Of a stretch of DNA of 64,000 bases, positions 21,995 through 32,281 are shown one piece after another. The stretch's first letter is position 1. Each line of letters starts with the position of its first letter. The stretch covers positions 62,001 to 126,000 of the forward strand of contig JANJXV010000191.1 in the NCBI GenBank assembly GCA_024803745.1, read 5' to 3'. The stretch is from Megascapheus bottae. Lineage: Eukaryota; Chordata; Mammalia; Rodentia; Geomyidae. The notes beneath the pieces were generated by a model. It made no database searches. It worked only from the letters and a program-made list of their open reading frames with translations, and had not been told where the DNA came from. A program made the position numbers and the translations under genes.

Positions 21995-23060
21995 CTAATA
22001 TGTGTGAATTCTGTTATACCTCCTATAATGTGACTTCCATCTGAAGGTCTTACCACATTTGATGCACTCGTACAGTTTCTCTCCTGTGTGTGTTCTCTGA
22101 TGCAATTTGAGGGAAGACTTCCATTTGAAAGACATTCCACATCGGTTACATTCATAAGGTTTTTCTCCTGTTTGAATTGTCTTATGCATGTTGAGGTTTG
22201 GCTTCTGTGTGAAGGACTTTCCACATATGTTACACTCATAAGGTGTTTCTCCTGAGTATATTCTCTGATGAACATGGAGTTTTACCTTCCATTTGAAAGA
22301 CTTTCCGCATTCACTACATGCATAAGTTTTCTCTCCTGTGTGTTTTCTATAATGCCCATCAAGATATGACTTCCAATTGAAGGTCTTTCCACATTTGTTG
22401 CACACATAAGGTTTCTCTCCTGTGTGTGTTCTTTGACGCAATTTGAGGGAAGATTTCTGTCTGAAAGACTTTACACATTGGTTACATTCATAAGGTTTCA
22501 CTCCTGTGTGTATTCTCTGATGAACACGAAGTTTTCCCTTCCCTTGGAAAGACTTTCCACATTCATTACACTTATAAGATTTCTCTCTCCCGTGTTTGTT
22601 ATTTGATGAACTCGAAGGTGTATCCTCTGGGTGAAAGACTTTTCACATTTGTTACATTCATAAGGTTTCTCTTCTATGTGTCTTCTCTGGTGCAAAGTGA
22701 GGTATGATTTCAGTCTAAAAGTCTTCCCACATTTATCCCATTCATAAGATTTCTCTTCTGTGTGAGATCTCTGATGTGTGCTGAGAGCTGAATTCTGGGC
22801 AGAAATTTTATTACGTTCCTCATATTCATAAGGTTTGTCTTCTCTTGGAGATCGAGGTTGGAGGGTCAGGTCTGACTTCTCAGAAATTAATTTTCACACT
22901 TGACGTACGCATCACATATCTCAGGATATTTGCTCTGAGGTATTGTAAGGCGTATTTCATTACTGAAAGATTTCTCACATTCACTACATATATGAGGAGT
23001 CTCTCCTGTGTACATTTTCGGATGTGTAGTGATGGTCGGTGTTAAGTACAATATTTTTCA
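21995..23060 (-). pseudogene. C2H2 zinc-finger array of a KRAB zinc-finger gene, broken (unit 1)
   Basis: The minus strand encodes about nine tandem C2H2 fingers with TGEKPY-type linkers. 21995-22501 is one open frame of six fingers (YECNQCVKSF, YVCNKCGKTF, YACSECGKSF, YECNICGKSF, YECNRCGMSF, YECIKCGKTF). Upstream of it GAGAGAGAAATC carries two extra bases (AG) versus a TGEKSY linker, shifting the frame; the earlier fingers (YECNKCEKSF, YEWDKCGKTF) are in another frame. An older remnant (HICSECEKSF) lies near 22960-23000 after two stops. Several zinc ligands are lost: His to Arg in KLRQRTH, His to Tyr in RRYNRIH, HQITN for HQITH. Intact relatives bind DNA in the nucleus and silence transposons or genes. 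Confidence 0.9.
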
Positions 23061-23485
23061 TCACACAGTACATTTAGCAGTTTTCCTCCCTCCCTGAAGA
23101 ATTTCTTGGGCAGGGAGAACAGAATTATGATACTGCAGATCTTTTGGACTGTCACAATCATGAATAAAATGCTCTGAATATCCGATGGATTTTTTAAGAA
23201 CAGGAGACATACGAGATCTATATGCAGCATGCATCTCATCAGGCTTAGGAGACAGAAGCATGTTCTGACACTTAATGAACTCCTCAGTCCTCACCCCTAA
23301 GTTGTTACCGTTATTACTAATCAGCTCTAGATTATGTGTAGAGCTCAAATTTAAAGTTCTTGCAAATCTCACATTTTCCTCCACTTCGATACTACTTGCA
23401 ACTGCTACTTCACATAGACATTCATGTGGACTTTCCTGGCAAGTCTTGAACACATTTTCCATTACCTGGACATCTAAAATGAGTC
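23061..23485 (-). CDS. Start of the last exon of the KRAB zinc-finger gene: linker up to TGA TGA (unit 1)
   Basis: An acceptor (TTTTTTTCTAG) lies before 23485. The exon completes a split Gly codon and reads LILDVQVMENVFKTC, then on through KPDEMHAAYRSRMSPV to GGRKTAKCTV, followed by TGA TGA. That is 140 codons after the split Gly. This is the usual linker between KRAB and fingers in this gene class. The frame matches that set by the KRAB-A and KRAB-B exons. The double stop cuts the product before any finger, so a KRAB-only protein of about 213 residues plus a short N-terminus is the largest product predicted from these exons. No evidence of expression is available from sequence. Confidence 0.7.
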
Positions 23486-24397
23486 CTAGAAAAAAAGACA
23501 CAAACATACATGAGATACAAATATTCCTTACTGTAAAGGTAATGACTTTACTTTCCCATCCTAAGTGTTAGATATTTTAAAATATAAAAGTGGAAATTGA
23601 TTTGTGAGAAGTATATGCTTTTCTCCCTAACATATTAAGAAAATGATATTTTACAATGACCAATAATGTTTTTCTGTGTTTTAGTTCTCTTTTTATATCA
23701 CAGGAAATATTTATTGAAATTACCCATCTATGTGTTGCTACAGTTTTAAGCTGAGTACTAACTATAGCATACCTGCAGCTGTTTTTTTTGAAATACTGTT
23801 TTGTTTATACATTGAGGAATAGCTGCCTTTCTTTTATTTTTGAGAAATAATCTAAATATTGTGCTGTTTTGCATCTTTTTAAAACTTTCTTCTCTTTTCT
23901 TTTCTTTTTTTTGTAGTTCATAGGCCTTGGCCCTGTCCCTGAACACTTCAGCAGAAGACTATAACCCCTATCCTTGAGCTACAGCCCCACATACTCTTTT
24001 CTAGAGTTAACTACAGATAAGAGTCTCAGGTCCTGAGTAGCAGATAGGATTACCTTAGCCAGTTTCAATGCTGTTTGCTTATTAACCATTAAGTGAGGAA
24101 CACGAATTTTTTCTAGATTCAGCGGCCACAAGTTTGGTGTATATGTCTGTTTGCCTTTGATCCAAGCAAGAACGATTCTTGAGAGTAAGGACTTACACCT
24201 ATATCCCTCCAGTTACAACTTCTCACTAAAGTCTCAATTTAGGTATTTGTGGGAATTTTGAAATTTGTTTCTTTCCATTTGAAGTCTTATAAAAATTCCT
24301 TTTCTAACACTCCTGTCCCTCAGAACCATGGAAGATCAGAAAATCCCCAGCTCATTGTCTAGTTAATTTTCTTATGTTGATTGAAACTTTGTTGTTT
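23486..24397. other. Intron sequence with one decayed SINE
   Basis: Intron between KRAB-B and the last exon. 23905-24065 is a diverged reverse Geo-like SINE (CTGTCCCTGAACACTTCAGC, GATAAGAGTCTCAGGTCC). The rest is unrecognised AT-rich DNA. Confidence 0.55.
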
Positions 24398-24585
24398 TTC
24401 TTTTCCTTCCATTCCTGTGTTTAAACTTAAGACCTAACCACTGTCCTTGGGTTTTCTCAAGACTAGAACCCTACCAATGAAGTCATTACTTCTGGCTTTT
24501 TCTATGTATGTGGTAATAAGGAATCAAACCTCTGTCTTTGTGCATGCTAGGCAAGCACTCTACCACTAGGCTCAATTTCTGGTGG
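24398..24585 (-). mobile_element. ID-headed SINE in the intron
   Basis: GGTTTTCTCAAGACTAGAAC to GCATGCTAGGCAAGCACTCT. Confidence 0.75.
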
Positions 24586-24717
24586 AAAGATCTGGTTCTG
24601 AATACCAGTCTCTTCCTACCAGCAAAAAGATATTATCCTTATCAGAGAATAATGCCCTGACTTACTCCTTGTTTGCTCAATCATTTATAGTCTTAGTTTT
24701 AAAGAAATGAAAGATCA

Positions 24718-24772
24718 TTCTTTCTTTCTTTCTTTCTTCCTTTCCTTCCTTCCCTCTTTCTTCCCTCTTTTT

Positions 24773-24844
<72 letters not shown>
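24718..24844. repeat. (TTTC)n microsatellite
   Basis: About 125 bp of TTTC with CCTT interruptions in the first half. The unit 2 allele is pure TTTC and about 76 bp shorter overall. Confidence 0.95.
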
Positions 24845-24849
24845 GTTTT

Positions 24850-25076
24850 GTAGTCATGGGACTTGAATTCTAGACCTGGCTGTTCTTCCTGAGCTCTTCA
24901 GCTCAAGGCTACTGCCCTATGTCTTTAGCCTCAACCCTATTTCTCATTTTCTATTGGTTCATTGGAGAGAAGAGTCTAAGTTGTTTTTGTGATAGGTCAG
25001 TCTTTGAACCTTGATCCTCAGATCTCAGCCTCCTAAGTAGCTAGGATTACGGGCATGAGCCACGGCTCATGGCTTT
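24850..25076 (-). mobile_element. B1-headed Geo-like SINE
   Basis: GAGCTCTTCAGCTCAAGGCT to GTAGCTAGGATTACGGGCAT. Confidence 0.8.
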
Positions 25077-25177
25077 CTCATGTTATTTTGTTTCACAGTG
25101 ATTTCTACAGAGAAATCTAACTTTAACTCTACTGCCACATAGAATTCGTCATATCACCCTATGATTCTTGGTGCCGG

Positions 25178-25345
25178 GGGTTTGGGCTAGCATGCACAAA
25201 GACCTGGTTCAGTTCCTTGGTACTACATACAAAGAAAAAGCCAGAAGTGGTGCTATGACTCAAGAAGTAGAGAGCTAGCCTTGAGAAAACCCAAGGACCA
25301 TGGTCAGTCCCTGAGACCTGGCATAGGATTGGGAAAAGAAAATGA
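25178..25345 (+). mobile_element. ID-headed SINE, head shortened
   Basis: GGGTTTGGGCTAGCATGCAC, then GCCAGAAGTGGTGCTATGAC. The usual TAGTGGTAGAGTGCTTGCC part is missing. Confidence 0.7.
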
Positions 25346-25486
25346 TTCTTGATTCATTCACAAAGAATTCCATAGGTTCCACACAGGATTTAGGGTAACT
25401 AAGAATATTATTGATCAGTACATCACAACATGAACTTACCAATGGGGCTCAGGCTCCAACATCAATATGAAGATGCATTCACTCAC

Positions 25487-25576
25487 CTGTGATATTCTTG
25501 TCAGAGGAATTTCCTATCCAGAGTTCTGCACAGTGCTCTAGCTTGTCAATTAATACAGGTATGGGAACACAGGGAC
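25487..25576 (-). CDS. KRAB-B box exon (unit 1)
   Basis: A 90-bp exon bounded by an acceptor (TTCTAATTTACAG) and a donor (ACAG/GTGAGTG). In the frame set by the KRAB-A exon it reads PCVPIPVLIDKLEHCAELW, then IGNSSDKNIT and a split Gly. The LIxKLE..xELW core is typical of KRAB-B boxes, which strengthen TRIM28 binding by the A box. The usual length is about 96 bp, so 90 is slightly short but keeps phase. It lies between the KRAB-A and finger exons on the minus strand, as expected for this gene class. Both splice sites look good. Confidence 0.82.
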
Positions 25577-25689
25577 CTGTAAATTAGAAACAGTAGAGAA
25601 TTATTGCTTATGCTGTGTCATCATTGCTTTAAGTTCACAGACATCCTACTCACAAATTATCTATTAAATCTTTTTTCTCATTTCTCACT

Positions 25690-26012
25690 GGCTCCATGGT
25701 TGACTTTTCCCCAGCTCTGGATTCATTTTGTATGGCATAAACTTAGCTGTCTTGCTCAAGGCTAGAAAAATACCAGTTTGAGTCCCAGCTCCACTTACAT
25801 GCATAGGTCTTCATGCATGCTAGGCAAGCACTCAACCACAAAGTCAAACTCTTGACACTCCACTAACATTTTTGAGGGGTTACTTGGAGTTATAGAGTTT
25901 CATGGCAATTTTTATGCCATTGCTGGCTTCAAATTAGAATTCTTAGATTTCTTCCTCCTGAATATTTTAAGATTACAGGCATGAAACATTGCACCTAGTG
26001 CCAGGTTTCCAT
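25690..26012 (-). mobile_element. Two decayed SINE pieces, unit 1 only
   Basis: CATGCTAGGCAAGCACTCAA marks an ID-type head near 25820-25835; 25870-26012 resembles a reverse B1-headed end (AAGATTACAGGCATGAAACA). Lost from unit 2 by the 1,794-bp deletion. Confidence 0.55.
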
Positions 26013-26253
26013 TATAAACTCACTGTTTAGTGATTTGTAGATCCTATTTCCAATAATGATATATATTCTATTCTGGATGGTTTATCCACTTACAATTACT
26101 GTGTAAGTTTGGAATGTCATCTCCATTAGAGGAAACATAATTTACAACTGTTGTCAAAGTATCCTGAAGGTATCCTGAAGAATGAGTACAAAATTACCTT
26201 AGGTTTTCTTTAGAAAGTAATGATCCTTCTCAGGGCCTGGAATCTTTCATTTA

Positions 26254-26493
<240 letters not shown>

Positions 26494-26584
26494 TTAGCAC
26501 TGAGTTATAAACACACCATGTCTGGAATTTTATTCTTATTTTTGTTGGAATTGTATTCCTTTACTTAAATGTTTAGACTTACTA

Positions 26585-26832
26585 TTGACCTGAAAAGCTT
26601 AGGGATGGTGCCTAGGCCCAGAGTTCAAGTCCCAAGACCCACAAAAAAATAACAAGGCAAGCCAGGTGTTGGTGGCTCACGCCTGTCATCCTAGCTACTC
26701 AGGAGACTGAGATCTGAGGACCATGGTTCAAAGCCAGCCTGGCACAAAATTCCATGAGACTCCTTTCCAATTACCCACCATAAAATGTTTAATGGCTTGT
26801 GGCATATCATGGTAGAGCAATTGTGGTATCAA
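26585..26832 (+). mobile_element. SINE tail plus B1-headed Geo-like SINE, unit 1 only
   Basis: 26585-26645 is a SINE 3' end. 26655-26832 reads GGTGGCTCACGCCTGTCATC, then GAGGCTGAG-type text and GGTTCAAAGCCAGCCTGGCA. It lies upstream of the KRAB-A exon. Confidence 0.8.
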
Positions 26833-27034
26833 AAAAATAAGTCAGGGGAGTAGATTTAGGTTATAAATGGAATTATTCCATTGAAAAGGAACTACATTAT
26901 ATGATGACATATGTTGGTACTCTGAGAATATTGCAAAATCTTAGGGTATCAAGTAATAATACTGTGAAGTACACCAAGAATGTTAATGTTCTATGGCTGG
27001 CATAATAATCACTTGGGGAAGAAACTTTTTTTTC

Positions 27035-27285
27035 TTTTTTTTGGCTGGGGGATTTGTAAGGCTTGAACTCTGGGCCTGGGCACTGTTCCTGAGCTCTTCA
27101 ACTCAAGGCTATCACCCTACCTATGAAGCCACAGTGCCATTTCCCATATTCTAGTGGTTAACTGTCGATGAGAGTCTCATAGACTTTCTAATGCCCAGGC
27201 TCGCTTTGAACCAAATCTTTAGATATCAGCCTGATATCTGAGTAGCTAGGATTACAGGTATAAGGCACTGCACCTGGCAAGAAAT
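27035..27285 (-). mobile_element. B1-headed Geo-like SINE, unit 1 only
   Basis: CTGAGCTCTTCAACTCAAGG to GAGTAGCTAGGATTACAGGT. Confidence 0.8.
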
Positions 27286-27369
27286 TTATTTCTTGCTGTT
27301 TTATACTACAAATTTACTGTATGTTTTACTTTTTCAAAAAGACTGAGGATGACCTTTGTTCTGTATATA

Positions 27370-27500
27370 ATGGGAAGAGGGGTAGGGAGCTGTGAGCAGA
27401 AGAACTGAGGGGCAATACTCAGGTTAGGACAATAGCCTTAACTAAAGAGCTCACGGCCCAAGGTCCAAGCCCCATGACTTTCCCCACTACCCCACAAAAA
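27370..27500 (+). mobile_element. SINE 3' body fragment
   Basis: GTTAGGACAATAGCCTTAAC to CCAAGCCCCATGACT and a tail. The unit 2 deletion ends inside it at 27413. Confidence 0.55.
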
Positions 27501-28261
27501 AAGGGAAAATAATTGGAGATTGGAGAGGATTTTCTAAAAAGAATATATAGAAATAGTAGTTCAAAATGTAGAAAGAAGTTCAATATTAACAGTCATGAGA
27601 AAAATTAAAATTACAATGAAATCTTTACTTTAAGTATATTAATATAAATATAGTTTTAAACAAAAACATCCACATACACACACACAAACACACACACACA
27701 CACACGCATACAAAAAAACAACTTTCAAAGTCTAACTATTACTGGGAAGGTAGTGAGAAGAAGTAGAACTTTGGAATAGTTCTGCAAGGAATATAAAACA
27801 ATCAAAAATTGCGTGGAGAGTGCTAAAAAAGTACTAAATATAGAATTACATAGAAATATGGTCCAACACTTCTATTTCTAGATTTGTACCTAATGGAAGA
27901 GAAAGCAGAGACTAGAACAAATATGTGGAGAATCCATTCACAACTACTAATAATAATCAAAAGATAGAAATATGCAAAACAATGCATTGAAAAGGAAGAA
28001 CATTTTACTATATTTTACAGATGAATCTTGATTACAGTAAACTAAAAATACAGCAGTCATAAAGGAAGAGCTAGGGTATGTTTTCCCTTCCAGAGCTTCC
28101 AAGGATCAACAAACCCTTAGAGCCAAAAAGCACGATGGTTCCAGAGAATGGAGTAGAGAGGAACAGGAGCTGAATGTTTAATGATTATACATGGAAGATG
28201 AAAATTGCTCTAGATGGGTAGAATGAAGAGAGAACTGTACCCTAAACAATGGTTATGTAGC
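27501..28261. other. AT-rich intergenic DNA with CA repeat
   Basis: (CA)n at 27668-27712; otherwise no recognised repeat or ORF. It could hold 5' parts of the KRAB gene, but I find no exon. Confidence 0.4.
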
Positions 28262-28800
28262 CACACAGGATGGGACACACCTATACTCCCTGATCTTGGG
28301 AAACTCAAGAAGGATTTCTAGCCAACCTGGATGCATGGAAAGATCTATCATAAAAACTAATGTGGAGGGGCTGGGAGTTTGGCATAGTTGTAGAGTGCTT
28401 GTATGAAGACGGAGTTTCAATTCCGCAGTACCACATACACAGAAAAAACCAGAAGTAGTGCTGTGGCTCAAGTAGAAGATCACTAGGCTTGAGGAAAGCT
28501 GAAGGACAGTGCTCAGACCGAGTTCCAGCCAAAGGGCTTGTTTAAAAAAAAACCAGAAAGCTGAGCATGATGGGGTGGTGGCTCACTACTATAATCCTAG
28601 CTACTCAGGAGGCTGAGATCTGAGGATCAAGGTTTAAAGCCATCCTGGCACAAAAAGACCTGAGACACTTATCTCCAATTTACTTTTAGAAAATGGGAAG
28701 TGGGGCTTGGCTCCAGAGTAAGGTGGTAGCCTGGAGCTGAAGAGCTCAGGGATAGTGCCCAGGCTGAGTTCAAGATCTATGAACCACAAAAAAAAATAAT
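28262..28800 (+). mobile_element. Cluster of three SINEs
   Basis: 28262-28345 is a short B1-head fragment. 28367-28548 is an ID-headed element (GGGGCTGGGAGTTTGGCATA). 28560-28800 is B1-headed and near full length (GGTGGCTCACTACTATAATC, then the SINE tail). Confidence 0.8.
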
Positions 28801-29224
28801 ATGGAAAAATTTGGATTCTGTGAATTTTATCAGGCATATAAATGTCTTTTTTTTGCTGTTGAAATAACAAATTGTTTCTAAACATTTTAAAAGTTTTTAC
28901 CTAGAAATGTACACTACAAATGGAAATAATAACAAACACAAAATATGCAAAAGATACAAATTATCACAATATGGGTATCCTGCTTCTGTATCTTTTCACT
29001 GACTCCTGTTCAAATGAGTCACATACTCTGAATAATTTTCCCAGTCGATATATGCCACACATATTGGCTTGTACTGAACTTCTTGGGAAATTAAAAGCAA
29101 ATACTAAGCAAATGTGTGTTAGATTTTGCCAACAGTGATATTTCAAATATAAATCCCTACTCATTGCATTATTTAATATCAATGCCGGAATCTAACTTAC
29201 ACTGTCAGAATCTTCAATCTTTTG
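28801..29224. other. AT-rich DNA next to the broken L1 end
   Basis: No recognised feature. The L1 to its right loses ORF2 homology near 29225. Confidence 0.35.
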
Positions 29225-31093
29225 AGAACCTTCAAATTGGTGTGTAAATATTTAGGATCGTTATGTCTTCCGTGAGGAAAGATCCCTTTAGTAGTATGTA
29301 GTAACCTTCTTTGTCTTTTCTTACTAATTTTAGTTTGAAGTCTATTCTATCTGATATGAGGATGGCAACTCCAGCCTGTTTATGGGGGCAGTTAGTTTGA
29401 TAGAATTTATTCCAACCTCTCACTTTCAAAAGATGATGGTTTTTGGGTAAGATATGTCTCTTGAAGACAGCAGAACGATGGCTCTTGCTTTTTGAGCCAA
29501 CTAGACAGCCTATGCCGTTTAATTGGAGAGTTAAGTCCATTGATATTGAGAGTTAGGATTGAGAGATATTTATTAGTTCCTACCATTTTTAAAAGCTTTT
29601 AGTAGGGCCTGTGTCTTGACAGTTCTTGTGGTCCTTAGATGGTATGCTGTTTAGGTGCCATTTCTTTCCCTATAATACATTTATTTTGGTTTTGTATGTA
29701 TAGAGCATCGTTGAGAATTCTCTGTAGTGTTGGTTTTCTTTCGACATATTGTTGCAGCTTTTCCCTGGAATGGAATGTTTTTATTGTTCCCTCAGTTATG
29801 AATGAGAGCTTAGCTGGCTACAGTATTCTTGGTTGGTAGTTATTTGATTTAAGGGCATGACATATATGCTTCCAGTCACTTCGTGCTAGCATGGTCTCTG
29901 CTGAGAAATCTGGGGTTATTCTGATTGGTTTTCCTTTATAGGTTACTGATCCCTTTTCCCTGGCTGCCTTTACGATCTTTTCTTTCATTTCTATTGATCC
30001 AGTTCGGATCACAATGTGGCGGTGGGATGTTCTTTTCTGGTCAGGTCTGTTTGGGGTTCTAAAAGCTTCTCGTATCTGTATGGGCCTGCCCTTCTGGATA
30101 TTTGGGAAATTCTCTGAGATGATTCCCTGAAGATCATGTATGGATTTCTTTATCTCCTTGATTTCCTTTTGAGTGGTTAGCTCAGTAGCTTTATTTTCTT
30201 TGGACATTTGCTGGAGTTTGGTCACGTTTTTATTTGTGGATTCTTTGAATTCATCCATCTTTCTTTGAAAAACCTTTATTATGGCCTCCTTTATGGCATC
30301 TTCTTTTTCACTTATCACCTTGTTTTTGCTTTCCTCTTGTTCAGGTATGGCTTCCTCCATTATCTCTTTCTTTATATTTTCACATTTTCGTTAATGATGT
30401 TTATCAATTGCATTTGTGTAGCAATTGGAAGACTCTCCTCTAGGTTTGCCAGTGACTGTTCCATTGTCTGTTTACATTGGGTGGGGGATGTTGTTTCTTG
30501 ATTTGACATTTTTCTTGAGTTTCTTGTTCTGCCCATTTGAAAATGGGAGCAAGATTACTACTAAATAGGATTATAGTTTTTCAGATATAACCAAGCTAGA
30601 CCTCTGTAGCTGGCAGAAACTAGATGTTCACAAGTTTTGATTGGTATTATCACTGTTTCTTTTTGTGCACTTACAGACCAGCCTAATACAACCACTGAGA
30701 AGCGATTTATACCCAAAACAATAAGCCTCTCAATCCAATCGCTATTGTCTTTAAGTCCCTCTGAGCCTAGAGAATGATTAACCACCTACATATACAATAT
30801 TGCTCAACAGGCATCAAGTGTAGATCCGTGCAGTGTAAGGATTGAACGACGAGCAGAAGTCCAGAGATAGAAAAAAAGAATGAGAGAGGTCAGGGGAGGT
30901 GCAAGAGGATTAACGTAGGAGTGTAAGAATATTGTAGTAATGAAGAAAAGTTATAGCATAAGGATAACTGACATAAGTTGGTAAGTAGGTAGCATATTTG
31001 AGTACAAAGTTTGGAAAGTATTAGAATAAAACTTATGTGTTGCTGCACGACTAGCTCTTAGCCCAACCAGTGGCCTCACAGTGGACCATGGGA
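29225..31093 (-). mobile_element. L1 5' part: 5' UTR, ORF1, start of ORF2 (unit 1)
   Basis: Minus strand, 5' to 3': about 550 bp of presumed 5' UTR (30537-31093), ORF1 (29818-30536), and the ORF2 endonuclease start (29232-29540: VRGWNKFYQTN, AGVAILISDRIDFKLK, DITILNIYTP). ORF2 breaks off near 29225, so about 90 percent of ORF2 and the 3' end are missing here. The QETH catalytic area reads FKRHI, so the endonuclease is also mutated. The 5' end abuts inverted arm B. Confidence 0.85.
29818..30536 (-). pseudogene. L1 ORF1 (RNA-binding protein) with 285-bp in-frame deletion (unit 1)
   Basis: 180 codons are open at 29818-30360: a coiled-coil part (KVFQRKMDEFKESTNKNV) joined directly to the C-terminal part (RKAAREKGSV-like, ITPDFSAETMLARSDWKH). 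Relative to unit 2, 285 bp is missing at 30131, removing the end of the coil and the start of the RRM domain without changing frame. A one-base deletion near 30390 disconnects the N-terminus (MGRTRNSRK). Normal ORF1p forms trimers that coat L1 RNA. Confidence 0.85.
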
Positions 31094-31220
31094 TGGATCT
31101 GTTTTTCTTGTCTACGTTGAGGGAAAGGGCTATTTCACAAGATGCAGAAGCGAAGATTTCAGAAGCAAATGCTGTGAGTGAATTAGCTCATAAAAAGCAT
31201 TTTTATTTTCTTTTATCTTT

Positions 31221-31405
31221 CTGCCAGTCTTGGGGCTTGAATTCAGGGCCTGAGCACTGTCCTCGGGTTTTCTCAAGTCTAGCCCTCTGCCACTTGAGCC
31301 ACAGTGCCACATCTAGATTTTCTATCTATGTGATACTGAGCAATCAAACCCAGATCTTCATGGATGCTAGGCAAGCACTCTACCACTATGCCAAAATCTC
31401 AACCC
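31221..31405 (-). mobile_element. ID-headed SINE in arm B
   Basis: TGGGGCTTGAATTCAGGGCC to GATGCTAGGCAAGCACTCTA; orthologue of the element at 13673-13862. Confidence 0.85.
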
Positions 31406-31424
31406 TGACATAGTAATTATAAAG

Positions 31425-31464
<40 letters not shown>
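31425..31464. repeat. (CAT)n expansion
   Basis: About 13 CAT units. The same site has about 4 in unit 2 (63793-63805) and 3-4 in arm A (13639-13651). Confidence 0.9.
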
Positions 31465-32281
31465 ATCCAAATATCCTTTCTCTTACAAAGAATGAACACT
31501 TAACTGTGTGTAATGCTTTTTTTTAAATTTCACTAATTCTTCTGTGTTTTTCCCTCTTGCATTTTTTACACATGACAGCAAAGCTAATCATCAGGAAAAA
31601 ATTGATTAGGATACAGAACCCTAATAATATCCTAGTAGATTGACGTCAAAAATTCGACAAGGGGCAAAATGCAGGCAGAGAAGGCACTGTGAAGCAAATG
31701 TTTTGTAAAGGATGAGGGCAATATTGACCCTTAAGTTTGGATCTTACCTAAGAAAGGCTCCTTGAGCCTGAGACCAGACTGGTAGTTGGGCCTAGTGGAA
31801 GACATTGGGATTGGACAAATAAGGTGTGCTGTATACTACATCCACAGGTATATTGTGAGATTGGGGGAGAGATTCAGCCTCCAGTATGTCTTTGGTGAGG
31901 TCTTTTGTGAGCAAGGATCTTTGGTCATTGGGCCCTGAAAGGTGACCCTGCCTCCCTCACAATGGAACAGAATATGGAACCCTGGTAACCAAGCCACTGT
32001 AACTAACAACCAGCTCAAGCCAGCTCACTTGGCCTGTGGCTCAGGAGGAAGAAAGATGTTGCTGTGCTGTTGCCAAAGGTCAGGAAACTCGAGTCTCAGG
32101 CATGGAAGTTGTGGATGTCTTACTCGAAGATGTACATGCTAGATCATTGCCAAGCCACAAATCCAGTATAACAGAACTTTCTCTAAGAAGAAGGCCAGGA
32201 AAATCCAGGGCAACCAGATGAGGTAAATTTCTAAGAAGAAATGTATTTGACCCCATCATCCTCCCCACACACTACAACTTT

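Larger units (their letters stand above)
31094..32281 (+). repeat. Inverted-repeat arm B (unit 1)
   Basis: Reverse-complement partner of 12640-13982. It lacks the 13245-13440 SINE but shares the other one (reverse copy at 31221-31405). It includes the AQEEERCCCAVAKGQE frame at 32036-32221 on plus. Both edges meet L1 sequence: an L1 5' end at 31093 and an L1 poly(T) at 32282. Confidence 0.85.

Noticed and set aside
21826..22275. 149-codon minus ORF beginning MFIREYTQEKH
   Set aside because: A shifted-frame shadow of the zinc-finger array (FIREYTQE is the alternative frame of HQRIHTGE-type linkers).
23275..23571. 98-codon plus ORF
   Set aside because: Antisense of the KRAB zinc-finger linker exon, whose splice sites and phase support the minus strand.
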